Below are positions 26,265 to 34,662 of a DNA stretch of 64,000 nt, one piece after another. The notes under the pieces were generated by a model. The model searched no databases and was not told where the DNA came from. It saw only the letters and a list, made by a program, of their open reading frames with translations. A program made the translations under genes and the position numbers. Numbering within the stretch: the stretch's first letter is position 1; the number at the start of each line of letters is the position of its first letter. Source of the DNA: Planctomycetaceae bacterium (GTDB lineage Bacteria; Planctomycetota; Phycisphaerae; SM23-33); the NCBI GenBank assembly GCA_039680605.1, contig JBDKTA010000004.1, positions 62,001 to 126,000 on the forward strand, in the 5' to 3' direction.

Positions 26265-27212
26265 ATGCTCTATCGCCGGTTGGGACGGACGAACCTGCAG
26301 GTTTCGGAACTCAGCTACGGCGCCGCGCGTGGGGCGACGGAGAACCCTCGGCAATTCATCGCGATCACCCGCGCCTGCATCGAGGCGGGGGTCAACTTTA
26401 TCGACACGGCCGGCGGCTACGGCGGCGGCGACTGCGAGCGGGTGCTGGGCGAGGCGCTGACCGGTCACGACGACGTACTCGTCGAGACCAAGTACTGCCC
26501 CTACGACAGCTATGCCGTCGGGGCCAAATACGTCGGGACGCCGGCGGCGCTTGTCGCCTCGGCCGAGCAGAGCCTGCGCCGCCTGCGCCGCGACCGGCTG
26601 GACGTTCTGCTCGGCCATGGCATGCGGACGGTCGAGAGCTTCGAGCGGTTCATGGCCGACGGCTGCTATGACGCCATGCTCAAGCTGCACGACCAGGGCA
26701 AGGTGCGTTTCATCGGCATCAGCGAACTGTCCGAAGGCGACGGCACGCACGAAGTGCTCAAGCGGGCGGTGCCCACCGGGGCCTTCGACGTGGTGATGCT
26801 GACGATCAACTTCCTGCTCCAGACTGCCGCCGAGTCTGTCATCCCGCTGTGCCTCAAGCACGACGTGGGCATGGTGGTGATGATGCCGCTGAATCAAGCC
26901 TCAAAAGAATCCGGCCTGGTGAGCGTGCCAGCCGCCCTGGAATGCGTGCGCCGCCACATCGCCGAAGGCAACCTCCCCGCCCGCCCGCCGTACACCGACG
27001 CTTCCCTCTTCGATTTCCTCAAGCCCTACTCGATCCCCGAGGCCGCCCTGCGATACGTCCTGGCGCACGAGATCAGCACCTGCTGCGTCGGCATGCAGAC
27101 GCAGGCCCGCCTGCAAGAGAACCTGCAAGCCATAGCTCCGCCCTATCTGGACAGCCCCCGGATGCAGCGGCTGGTGCAACTCTTCGGCGGCATCCAAAAG
27201 CAGATGCGATAG
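26265..27212 (+). CDS. Aldo/keto reductase
   Basis: 315 aa NAD(P)H-dependent carbonyl reductase, cytoplasmic. Catalytic tetrad visible: Asp in NFIDTAGGYGGG, Tyr in the same loop, Lys in VLVETKY and His in DVLLGHGM. The (beta/alpha)8 barrel covers the whole protein, ending with a C-terminal tail LQLFGGIQKQMR. ATG 26265 has an AGGAG ribosome site. Family length is usual (about 310-330). A broken copy of its C-terminus lies at 28718-28860. Confidence 0.93.
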   Translation: MLYRRLGRTNLQVSELSYGAARGATENPRQFIAITRACIEAGVNFIDTAGGYGGGDCERVLGEALTGHDDVLVETKYCPYDSYAVGAKYVGTPAALVASAEQSLRRLRRDRLDVLLGHGMRTVESFERFMADGCYDAMLKLHDQGKVRFIGISELSEGDGTHEVLKRAVPTGAFDVVMLTINFLLQTAAESVIPLCLKHDVGMVVMMPLNQASKESGLVSVPAALECVRRHIAEGNLPARPPYTDASLFDFLKPYSIPEAALRYVLAHEISTCCVGMQTQARLQENLQAIAPPYLDSPRMQRLVQLFGGIQKQMR

Positions 27213-27213
27213 C

Positions 27214-27288
27214 TATGGAGTGCGGCAGCCTTAGCTGCCGCTTTGGATGTTGTTGGACGCCGAGAAACTACCAAAGCGGCGGCACCGG
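27214..27288. repeat. GGAGTGCGGC palindromic repeat, copy 1
   Basis: Starts one base after the reductase stop. Its first 56 bases (27214-27269) are identical to 28511-28566. The unit is a hairpin of GGAGTGCGGCAGCC type; the right arm is shorter than in copy 2. Confidence 0.85.
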
Positions 27289-27315
27289 CCATCGCTTTAG
27301 GAGGTTGTAAGGTTA

Positions 27316-27360
27316 CCGTGAAAATCCACCATTGACTGACGGATTTTCACGGTCTATAAT
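27316..27360 (+). promoter_or_regulatory. Strong promoter with embedded 12-bp inverted-repeat operator
   Basis: TTGACT (27332-27337), 17 bases, TATAAT (27355-27360). A perfect 12-bp inverted repeat (CCGTGAAAATCC, 27316-27327 and complement 27341-27352) spans the -35 and spacer, as expected of a repressor operator. The ATG lies only six bases after the -10, so the mRNA would be leaderless. Confidence 0.75.
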
Positions 27361-27366
27361 ACCGCC

Positions 27367-28503
27367 ATGATCTCGCGTCAGGCCGATATCGATCTGGTGC
27401 GCTCGGCGCTAAAGCGCAGCCGCATTGTGGCGCTGCTAGGTCCGCGCCAATGCGGCAAGACCACTATGGCCCGTCAGTTCGTGCCGTCAAGTTCCCTTAA
27501 CTACTTCGATCTTGAGGACCCGCAAGGGTTGGCACGCTTGTCGGAGCCGAACATAGCCTTGCGGCCGCTTAAGGGCTTGGTCGTCATTGATGAGGTACAG
27601 CGCCGGGCGGATTTGTTTCCGCTGCTGCGGGTGCTGGCGGATCGCAAACCTCTCCCGGCGCGGTTCCTGATTCTCGGTAGTGCCTCGCCGGAACTGTTGA
27701 AACAGTCTTCAGAAACGCTGGCTGGACGTCTGGAGACGGTGCCGCTGGAAGGTTTTCGCCTGGCCGACCTGGGAAAGGCGGCACAGGGGCGCCATTGGCT
27801 ACGCGGGGGTATGCCGTTGTCTTTCACGGCCCGTACGGAAGAAAGTTCGCTTGTATGGCGTCGGCAGTTCTTGCAGACGTTTCTCGAGCGCGACGTGCCG
27901 CAGTTGGGCATCACCATCCCGTCCGTCGCACTGCGACGGTTCTGGAATATGATCGCTCATTACCACGGCCAAACCTGGAACGGGGCCGAACTGGCCCGCG
28001 CGCTGGCCGTCGGCGAGTCGACGGTGCGCCGCTACCTCGACCTGATGACGGGAGTCTTCATGGTCCGCCAACTGCCGCCATGGGTCGAGAATTTGGGAAA
28101 GCGGCAAGTCAAAGCTCCAAAGGTCTACATCCGCGACAGCGGCCTGCTGCACGCGCTGCTGGGGATCGGCAACCGGCGAGACCTGGAGCTTCATCCAAAG
28201 GTTGGCGCTTCGTGGGAAGGTTACGCTGTCGAGGAGCTCCTCAAGGCCCTGCGGCCCGATGAAGCTTACTACTGGGCCACATACGGCGGGGCGGAACTCG
28301 ACCTCCTTCTATTCAAGCGAGGCCGCCGCATCGGTATCGAGTGCAAACGCATCGACGCCCCCGTGCTGACGCCTTCCATGCGCATCGCCATGACCGACCT
28401 CAACCTCGACCAACTCATCGTGGCGTACCCGGGCGAGAAACGCTACGTCCTGGCGAAGAACGTGGAGGTCGTGCCATTGGCGGAACTGGTGGATGCAGGC
28501 TAG
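27367..28503 (+). CDS. AAA ATPase with DUF4143 C-terminus
   Basis: 378 aa. AAA_14-type ATPase: Walker A GPRQCGKTT, Walker B LVVIDEVQRR, sensor-like ILGSASPELL and Arg finger region; then the DUF4143 segment (about 190-370), ending in a PD-(D/E)xK-like strand pattern (AELDLLLFKRGRRIGIECK) typical of the family. Cellular role unsettled; these proteins are common horizontally carried orphans. It lies in an inserted block between 56-bp direct repeats and has its own operator-promoter. Confidence 0.93.
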   Translation: MISRQADIDLVRSALKRSRIVALLGPRQCGKTTMARQFVPSSSLNYFDLEDPQGLARLSEPNIALRPLKGLVVIDEVQRRADLFPLLRVLADRKPLPARFLILGSASPELLKQSSETLAGRLETVPLEGFRLADLGKAAQGRHWLRGGMPLSFTARTEESSLVWRRQFLQTFLERDVPQLGITIPSVALRRFWNMIAHYHGQTWNGAELARALAVGESTVRRYLDLMTGVFMVRQLPPWVENLGKRQVKAPKVYIRDSGLLHALLGIGNRRDLELHPKVGASWEGYAVEELLKALRPDEAYYWATYGGAELDLLLFKRGRRIGIECKRIDAPVLTPSMRIAMTDLNLDQLIVAYPGEKRYVLAKNVEVVPLAELVDAG

Positions 28504-28510
28504 AAGGCGA

Positions 28511-28600
28511 TATGGAGTGCGGCAGCCTTAGCTGCCGCTTTGGATGTTGTTGGACGCCGAGAAACTTCCAAAGCGGCAGCTCTGGCTGCCGCACTCCACA
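28511..28600. repeat. GGAGTGCGGC palindromic repeat, copy 2
   Basis: Near-complete palindrome: the left arm GGAGTGCGGCAGCC pairs with the right arm ending GCCGCACTCCACA, with the two arms also carrying an inner GCTGCCGCTTTGG/CCAAAGCGGCAGC stem. The first 56 bases are identical to copy 1; together they bracket the ATPase gene. Confidence 0.88.
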
Positions 28601-28603
28601 GGT

Positions 28604-28717
28604 CACTTCTCCAGCGGGATGGTTGTGCCTTGGGCGGTCACGTTTACGTCGCGGCCGTAGACTTCGACCTGTGCCTCGGGGCCTTCGATGAGCTTGAACG
28701 TGGCAGTCCGGCCGGTC
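28604..28717 (-). pseudogene. Fragment: C-terminus of a second GH65 gene
   Basis: Read on the minus strand it encodes ATFKLIEGPEAQVEVYGRDV and a stop at 28604-28606, matching the last 37 residues of the intact GH65 (29583-31934) with few changes. It breaks off at about 28717 and joins the reductase fragment directly. Confidence 0.9.
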
Positions 28718-28860
28718 ATCGCCGAAGGCAACCTCCCCGCCCAGCCGCCGTACACCGACGCTTCCCTCTTCGATTTTCTCCGAATTGCGCCTTGCGGAGA
28801 ACCTGAGGAGCATTGCGCCGCCCTATCTAGACGTGACGCGTCTTCAGAGACTAGACAATT
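28718..28860 (+). pseudogene. Fragment: C-terminus of a second aldo/keto reductase gene
   Basis: Encodes IAEGNLPAQPPYTDASLFDF, then after an internal deletion and frame change RLAENLRSIAPPYLD. Both correspond to the C-terminal part of the intact reductase (26265-27212). About 30 residues between are missing. Confidence 0.88.
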
Positions 28861-28930
28861 ATTTGGTACAATTGCTAAACAAGTTCGTTAACCTTATGAG
28901 AAAAGAGGCTTTTGAACGGGATGCGGGTCC

Positions 28931-29558
28931 ATGGGATTGACGCTTATTTTCTTCGCTGGGAATGAAGATCGAATCGAAGAAGCGATCCGCAGTCTTAATC
29001 TCGATATCTTGAACGCTCCCGATATCACTTCGCAACAAGCTGACTTTTCTCTGCACCTGGTGCCAAATGACTTGAATATGCTTTCCCGAGCCATCGGACT
29101 ACATTCGGACCAAGTCCCCAATGGCCCTAAGTTAAGGCGTTTCCGCCGGATTGTCCTTTGGGGGTGAAAAGTCCACCTGTGCTCGATGGCCATGTTTCCC
29201 AACGATTGCCGCTCTCTCGATGCTTGTCCGGATGGGGAAGAGGCCATTCAGAACCCTTAACTTAGGGCCATTCGACCAAGTCCCTCTTGACCTACGGCCT
29301 TTTTTGACTGTCGTAGTAGACGAACAATGTTATGGGCTGCTTCGGGTAGATCCTAGATGGGTCGAATATGTCGCCAAGCTTGATCCGTCTCATATCGAGG
29401 CTGCCTGTGAAACTTGGTTTCAGACGATGCAGCAAACGTACAAGGATGAAGTATTTGGTCTTACTCCTGAAGCCAGAGAGGCTGTGGAGGCTCTTGTGCG
29501 CGTATGTAAGTACGCAGCAGCGAGATCCATCGCAGTCTCACATCACTGGATGATGTAG
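28931..29558 (+). pseudogene. Unrecognised low-GC gene interrupted by a small element
   Basis: Two open pieces, 28931-29118 and 29285-29558, read in the same frame when the 166 bases between are removed and one copy of an 11-base target duplication is kept. The join passes through GLHSDQVPLDLRPFLTV without a break, giving about 153 aa. The reconstructed protein is acidic, soluble, with helical C-terminus (AREAVEALVRVCKYAAARS). No family recognised; its size and GC are like those of small immunity or accessory proteins (inference). GC is clearly lower than in neighbouring genes, implying recent acquisition. Confidence 0.8.
29119..29273. mobile_element. MITE-like element with 18-bp terminal inverted repeats and 11-bp target duplication
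   Basis: Perfect 18-bp terminal inverted repeats (29120-29137 and 29255-29272, starting AATGGCCC). Outside them GACCAAGTCCC is repeated at 29108-29118 and 29274-29284. The element is about 155 bp and has no transposase, so it is non-autonomous. Removing it restores an open reading frame. Confidence 0.93.
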
Positions 29559-29582
29559 CAGAACAGCTACTGCTGTATTTCT

Positions 29583-31934
29583 CTAAAGAGTCATTTCAAG
29601 CTGGATCGTTGTACCCTGGGGTGTCACGGTCACGTCGCGGCCGTAGACTTCGACCTGCGCCTCGGTGCCTTCGATCAGTTTGAAGGTGGCGGCTTGGCTC
29701 GTCAGGGCGACTTCGATCGTCGAGCCGTGGTGGACGATGCGGAAGCGCAGGCCCTTGAGGTCGCCCGGCAGGGCGGGGCGGAAGGAGAGTTTGGCCCCGT
29801 CGGTGCGCATGCCGCCCAGGCCGTAGACGGCGCTCATCCACGCGCCGCTCATCGCGGTGGTGTGCAGGCCCTGCTCGCTGTTGCGATTGTAATTGTCCAG
29901 GTCCAGCCGCGCCATGTAACGCAGGAACTCGACGGCCTGATCCATCTTGCCCAGCTCGGTCGCCAGGATCGAATGCACGCCCGGCGAGAGGCTGCTCTCG
30001 TGGATCGTGCGGCTCTCGTAGTACTCGTAGTTGGCGAGCTTCTCGGCCGGCGTGTAGTCGCGGCTGAAAAACAGCGGCAGCATCAGGAAATCCGGCTGCT
30101 TGACCATGTTGTAGCGGAAGATCTTGATGTACGGCCAATTCTTGTAGATCGGGATCTGCTCGACGGGCAGGTGCTTGACGTCGACCTCCGGCAAATCGAA
30201 GTAGCCGTCGTGCTGCTCGTAGATGCCGGTGGCCTCGTCTTTGCAGATGCGCATGTTGGCGGCCATCTGCGCCCAGCGGTCGGCTTCGTGCTCGCGCAGG
30301 CCGAACTTTTTCGTAGCGGCGGCGAGCTTGTCGGGGGCGGCCGTTTTCATCTCGTCCATCACGTCCAGCGTGTACTCGAAGAGCTTTTTGGCCATCACGT
30401 TGGTGTACGTGTTGTGATTGACCATCATGTGATATTCGTCGGGGCCCATGACGCCGTAGAAGCCGAAGTCGCCCTTCTTGGGACTGAACTCGCCGCGGCT
30501 GGCGTAGTAGCGCGACAGCTCCAGCAGCATCTCGATGCCTTCGCGGTAGAGGAACTCCTTGTCGCCGCTGTGTCGCACGTAGAGCCAGAGCGCGTAGAAG
30601 ACGGCCTCGCCGACGTGGATCTCCAGGTCGCCGTGCTGCCAGGTGTGGCAGCTCTCGTTGCCGTCGAGCGTGCAGAACGGATAGCGGGCGCCCTCACAGC
30701 CGAGCTCCTTCGCCCGGCGCTTCGCGCCGGCGAGGTGATTGTAGCGATAGACCAGCAGCTTGCGCGCGGCCGCGGGGTCGGTGAAAATGTAGAACGGCAG
30801 ACAGTACGTCTCGGTGTCCCAGAAGATCCAGCCGTAATACACTTCGGCGGTCAGGCCCTTGCAGGGGATGTTGAACCGCTCGCTGCCGCCGTGGTAGGTC
30901 TGGTAAAGCTGGTAGATGCTGAACCGCATGCCCTGCTGGATCTCCGGCTCGCCGTCGATCTGCACATCGAGGGTCTTCCACTTGTCAGCCCAGTGGGCGG
31001 TCTGCTGGGCCAGGGCGGCGTCGAAGGTCAGCGTCGGCCGGGCCGAGGCGAGCTTCACGCCGGCGGCCCAGGCCTTGGCCTCGGGCATCGGCTTTGTGCC
31101 GAACCAGCGGTTGACGACGATCTTGTCGATGGTGGCGGCCTGGCCTTTCTTGAGCGGCACGGTCAGCGCCTGGCCGATGCACTTCTCGCCCTTGACCATC
31201 TTGGCCTTGATGCCGCTGGTGCAGTCCAGGCGGAAGCTCGAGAAGACGTACTGGCCGGTGCTGGTGGTCTTGCCCAGCACGGCCAGGCCCTTGCCCGCCT
31301 TGCCCATTTTCGGGCAGGTCCAGAAGTTGATGCCTTTGGCGGCGTCGGCCGATCCGGTGCTCTCGGTCTGCGTCCAGCCCGAGGCGATCTCGTGAACGGT
31401 GTTGAAGTCCAGGCCGACAGTGACAGCCGCACTGCCGGAGAAGTTCAACGGATCGAGCACGATGCGCTGGAAACCGCGGTCGCCGTCGACCATGCTCAGG
31501 AACCGCTGGAACGTCAGGCGCAGCTTTTTGCCGCCCTTGATGTTCCAGACGAAGCTGCGCGTCATGAGACCGTTCTTGAGATCCAGCGTGCGGACGAAGT
31601 CGGAGAACTTCGAGCGGGCCAGGTCCAGCGTCTCGCCGGCGACCTTGATGCGCGTGTGCAGCCAGTCCACCGCGTTGACCGAGAAGTTCGTGCGCGTCAG
31701 GAAGCCCTTGAAGACCTGCGGGTGGATGACGTCCATTTCTTCAAAGAGGCCGTTGAAGTAGCTGCCCAGCAGCGTCGCGCCGCTGTAGCCTTCCTCGAAA
31801 TACCCGCGCACGCCCATGGCCTCGTTGGCCAGGCAGAACATCGACTCGCTGATGCGGCTGTGCGAAGGATCGAACCCGCGCTCGACAACCTGCCAGGGAT
31901 GAACTTCGAAATGCCTCTGCGGAATCTTGGCCAT
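29583..31934 (-). CDS. GH65 glycoside phosphorylase
   Basis: 783 aa. GH65 (alpha/alpha)6 phosphorylase: N-terminal beta-sandwich (about 1-280), catalytic barrel (about 320-690), C-terminal small beta domain. The general acid is Glu in VMGPDEYH (near residue 500). The phosphate-binding stretch is HESSLSPGVHS. WIFWDTETYCLPF and KQPDFLMLPLF are other family motifs. The family splits alpha-linked disaccharides (maltose, trehalose, kojibiose, nigerose) with inorganic phosphate, giving beta-glucose-1-phosphate; the exact substrate cannot be told. No signal peptide, cytoplasmic. A second broken copy of its 3' end is at 28604. Confidence 0.93.
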   Translation of the reverse strand: MAKIPQRHFEVHPWQVVERGFDPSHSRISESMFCLANEAMGVRGYFEEGYSGATLLGSYFNGLFEEMDVIHPQVFKGFLTRTNFSVNAVDWLHTRIKVAGETLDLARSKFSDFVRTLDLKNGLMTRSFVWNIKGGKKLRLTFQRFLSMVDGDRGFQRIVLDPLNFSGSAAVTVGLDFNTVHEIASGWTQTESTGSADAAKGINFWTCPKMGKAGKGLAVLGKTTSTGQYVFSSFRLDCTSGIKAKMVKGEKCIGQALTVPLKKGQAATIDKIVVNRWFGTKPMPEAKAWAAGVKLASARPTLTFDAALAQQTAHWADKWKTLDVQIDGEPEIQQGMRFSIYQLYQTYHGGSERFNIPCKGLTAEVYYGWIFWDTETYCLPFYIFTDPAAARKLLVYRYNHLAGAKRRAKELGCEGARYPFCTLDGNESCHTWQHGDLEIHVGEAVFYALWLYVRHSGDKEFLYREGIEMLLELSRYYASRGEFSPKKGDFGFYGVMGPDEYHMMVNHNTYTNVMAKKLFEYTLDVMDEMKTAAPDKLAAATKKFGLREHEADRWAQMAANMRICKDEATGIYEQHDGYFDLPEVDVKHLPVEQIPIYKNWPYIKIFRYNMVKQPDFLMLPLFFSRDYTPAEKLANYEYYESRTIHESSLSPGVHSILATELGKMDQAVEFLRYMARLDLDNYNRNSEQGLHTTAMSGAWMSAVYGLGGMRTDGAKLSFRPALPGDLKGLRFRIVHHGSTIEVALTSQAATFKLIEGTEAQVEVYGRDVTVTPQGTTIQLEMTL

Positions 31935-32305
31935 GACCGTTCTCCGAAAGAGTTACGTCCACGAACCTGCCCGCCGAAGCCTCGGCGAAGGCGGGTGTCA
32001 CGAATGAATATAAACAAAAGAGGAAGGATGGAATAGTGGAATGCTGGAATGATGTCCATGCTTTCGAAGAAACAACCGACGACGAGGACGAGGACGACGA
32101 CGCGAACGAAAAACAGAGTTACGTCCACGAATGTCACGAATGACACCAATGGGGAGCAACAACGGGAGGAAGGATGGAATGATGGACGTGTGGAAGGATG
32201 AACGCTACCGCATCAGGCTTCGCTTACCCGCCCGATCTTCGAGTGTTCCAATCTTCCATTCTTTCGCTTTTTCCCCATTCGTGTCATTCGTGACATTCGT
32301 GGACG
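31935..32305. repeat. Repeat-filled intergenic region with 26-bp perfect inverted repeat
   Basis: Contains a 26-bp perfect inverted repeat, 32121-32146 with 32281-32306, extending with one mismatch to about 36 bp; the right arm runs into the stop codon of the UroD-like gene. Also a partial third copy (31956-31967) holding a CCGCCGAAG-type hairpin, GACGAGGACG runs (32080-32100) and TGGAATG runs. No gene seen. Confidence 0.85.
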
Positions 32306-33238
32306 TCAGTTTTTGGATTCGCGAGCCACTTCCAGCAGCGCTTCGACGTTAGCCATCGGGACATCTTCCTGGATGCCCTGCGACGGGGAGAAGATGTATC
32401 CCCCGCCGGCGCTCAACAGGTCGCGCACGCGGCGGGCCTCGACTCGCACTTCGTCCGGCGTGCCGAAGGGCAAAACCGTCTGCGTGCTGATGCCGCCCCA
32501 GAACGTGAGCTTGTGGCCGTGATCTCTCTTCAGCGCGGCGATGTCCATGCACTCGGGCTGGACCGGGTTGAGCACGTCGACGCCCATCTCGACCAGGCGC
32601 GGGATGATCTTGTCGATCTTTCCGCAGGAATGAATCCACACGTCCTTGCCGTAGGCGTGGATCAGGTCGTATTCCTTCTGCTCGCCGGGGCGGATCATGT
32701 CGTCCCAGACGGCTGGGCTGATCAGCAGGTCGATCTGCGTGCCCCAGTCGCTGCCCAGCAGGATTCCATCGATCTCCTTGCAGGCGACGATGTTGTCGAG
32801 CATGACCATGTTCTTTTCGATGATCGTGTTGAGCAGCTTTTTCGCGAACGCCGGCTCGCCGGCCATGTCGGCCAGAAAATTCTCGATCCCGCGGGCGAAG
32901 TGGGCCTTCTCGAAATGGCTGCCGTAGACGATGGCCAGGTGATACTTGTCGCACTTGTCGCGGGAGGCCTTGAGGGCGTCAAAAAAGCCCTCGTAGCTGC
33001 CGCCGCCGCAGACGGTCGCCGGCGTGGTCGGCAGGTCGGGCCTGTACCAATCGGGTTGCAGTTGCCAGCCCCACCACGGCGGGGCGATGCTGACGACGTC
33101 GCCGTCGACGAACTCTTCCCATCCCACCCCACGTGCGGCCAGGGCATCGCGCACCTGCCGGCACAAGGCGATATGAAACGGCACGCGCGGCGTTTCCTGG
33201 TGGGCGATGGCGGCTTTGACGAGCTCTCTGCTGGTCAT
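32306..33238 (-). CDS. Uroporphyrinogen-decarboxylase-fold protein A
   Basis: 310 aa (beta/alpha)8 protein. HSCGKIDKIIPRLVEMG and DVLNPVQPECMDIAALK are the conserved C-terminal motifs shared by URO-D and methyltransferases such as MtaA and CmuA; the Cys in HSCG fits zinc or corrinoid methyltransferases rather than HemE. Probable methyl transfer or another small-molecule reaction; planctomycetes carry many such paralogues near glycan genes. ATG at 33238 starts the family-standard MTSRELVKAAIAHQETPRVP. Paralogue of the next gene. Confidence 0.88.
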   Translation of the reverse strand: MTSRELVKAAIAHQETPRVPFHIALCRQVRDALAARGVGWEEFVDGDVVSIAPPWWGWQLQPDWYRPDLPTTPATVCGGGSYEGFFDALKASRDKCDKYHLAIVYGSHFEKAHFARGIENFLADMAGEPAFAKKLLNTIIEKNMVMLDNIVACKEIDGILLGSDWGTQIDLLISPAVWDDMIRPGEQKEYDLIHAYGKDVWIHSCGKIDKIIPRLVEMGVDVLNPVQPECMDIAALKRDHGHKLTFWGGISTQTVLPFGTPDEVRVEARRVRDLLSAGGGYIFSPSQGIQEDVPMANVEALLEVARESKN

Positions 33239-33240
33239 AA

Positions 33241-33434
33241 TGATTGATCCCGAAGAAACAACTACGTCCACGAATTACACGAATGTCACGAATAGAGAAG
33301 AAACAGGATGGGCCACAGAGACACAGAGGACTCAGAGCAGGATTATGACTGAGAATAGAACAACCAAACTTCTTCCTCTGTGTTCTCTGTGTCTCTGTGG
33401 CCCAACACTATATTCATTCAAACCATCCGCCGAC
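33241..33434. repeat. CCACAGAGACACAGAG inverted pair between UroD-like genes
   Basis: GGGCCACAGAGACACAGAG on the left (about 33309) faces its complement near 33380-33404, plus a partial GTCCACGAAT.. unit at 33266. Confidence 0.75.
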
Positions 33435-34376
33435 TTAATTCTTGCCTTCGCGCGCCACTTCCAGCAGCGCCATGATGTTGTCCGGCGGCACGTCGTTCTG
33501 CAGGTCCTGGCTGGGGGCGAAGATGTAACCGCCGTCTTTGCTCAGCAGGTCGCGCACGCGGCGGGCCTCGACGCGCACGTCGTCGGGCGTGCCGAAGGGC
33601 AGCACCGTCTGAGTGCTGATGGCGCCCCACCACGTGAGCTTGTGGCCGTAGTTCTTCTTGAGCATGGCGATGTCCATGCACTCGGGCTGGACGGGGTTGA
33701 GCACGTCCAGTCCCATGTCGACCAGGCGCGGGATGAGCTTGTCGATCTTGCCGCAGGAGTGCACCCACACGTCCTTGCCGTAGGAGTGTACCAGGTCGTA
33801 TTCCTTCTGCTCGCCGGGGCGGATCATCTCGTCCCAGACGGCCGGGCTCATCAGCAGGTCGATCTGCGTGCCCCAGTCGCTGCCCAGCAGCACGCCGTCG
33901 ATGCCTTCGCCGGCCAGCACGCAGTCCAGGAACGCCATGTTCATGTCGATGATCTTGTTGAGCAGCTTGCGGGCGAACTCCGGCTCGCCGGCCATGTCGG
34001 CCAGGAAGTTCTCGATCCCGCGGGCGAAGTTGGCCTTCTCGAAATGGCTGCCGTAGATCAGGACGCAGTTGTACTTGTCGCCCTTGTCGTTGGCGGCCTT
34101 GAGTCCGTCATAGAACTGCTGCCAGTTGCCCCAGGCCATGACCTTGGCCGGCGTGGTGGGCAGGTCGGCGCGGACCCAGTCCTTGCCGTCGATGGCCCAG
34201 CCCCACCACGGCGCCCAGATCTCGCGGACGTCGTTGTCGAAGAACTCGTCCTGGCTCTTGCCGCCGGCGCGAGGCTTGAGGGCCTCCCACGCGTCGCCGC
34301 AGATGCGGATGAAATACGGAACGCGCGGGCCGGTCTGGTGCTTGATGGCCATCTTGACGATTTCGCGGCTGGTCAT
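33435..34376 (-). CDS. Uroporphyrinogen-decarboxylase-fold protein B
   Basis: 313 aa, close paralogue of the preceding gene: same order of HSCGKIDKLIPRLVDMG, DVLNPVQPECMDIAMLK and WGAISTQTVLPFGTPDDV, in which the ISTQTVLPFGTP stretch is nearly identical. ATG 34376 starts MTSREIVKMAIKHQTGPRVP. Same orientation, 194 bases apart, so a tandem duplication. Same uncertainty of reaction; the HSCG motif again favours a methyltransferase-like role. Confidence 0.88.
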   Translation of the reverse strand: MTSREIVKMAIKHQTGPRVPYFIRICGDAWEALKPRAGGKSQDEFFDNDVREIWAPWWGWAIDGKDWVRADLPTTPAKVMAWGNWQQFYDGLKAANDKGDKYNCVLIYGSHFEKANFARGIENFLADMAGEPEFARKLLNKIIDMNMAFLDCVLAGEGIDGVLLGSDWGTQIDLLMSPAVWDEMIRPGEQKEYDLVHSYGKDVWVHSCGKIDKLIPRLVDMGLDVLNPVQPECMDIAMLKKNYGHKLTWWGAISTQTVLPFGTPDDVRVEARRVRDLLSKDGGYIFAPSQDLQNDVPPDNIMALLEVAREGKN

Positions 34377-34662
34377 GATTTTCCTCTCGGTTACGGTTGG
34401 GGAAAGCTCCATCCTATAGCCGCTGCGGCCATGCGAGTCAATAGAACCCGCACGGGGAAACAACTCACCACAGAGGCACAGAGGGCTCGGAGGCAGCGGA
34501 GAGAAAGCGGCTGACATGAGAGCCCGCGAAGCGGGTGCCTGATAGTAGCCCCGGGCGAAGCGCAGCGCAGCCCGGGGTGAACGTCCCTTCAATGATTAGA
34601 GCCCCCGAAGGGGGCGATTGAACCTCGTCCATCCTGAACACGTCACCTGAAGTAGTAAAACA
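34377..34662. repeat. Intergenic repeats: CACAGAGGCACAGAG, CGAAGCGCAGCGCAGCCCGGGG, CCCGAAGGGGGC
   Basis: Three kinds of short palindromic repeats in series (34464, about 34549-34577, about 34600-34617). No gene seen; convergent-side tail of the PIN gene lies at 34663. Confidence 0.6.

Noticed and set aside
27367-28503. Calling the AAA ATPase a transposition helper
   Set aside because: DUF4143 ATPases are widespread orphans and no transposase is present.
29694-32036. 780-codon plus-strand frame opposite GH65
   Set aside because: Antisense shadow of a gene with complete family motifs.
32306-34376. Calling the UroD-like genes hemE
   Set aside because: The HSCG motif and tandem copies next to glycan genes fit methyltransferase-like relatives rather than haem synthesis.
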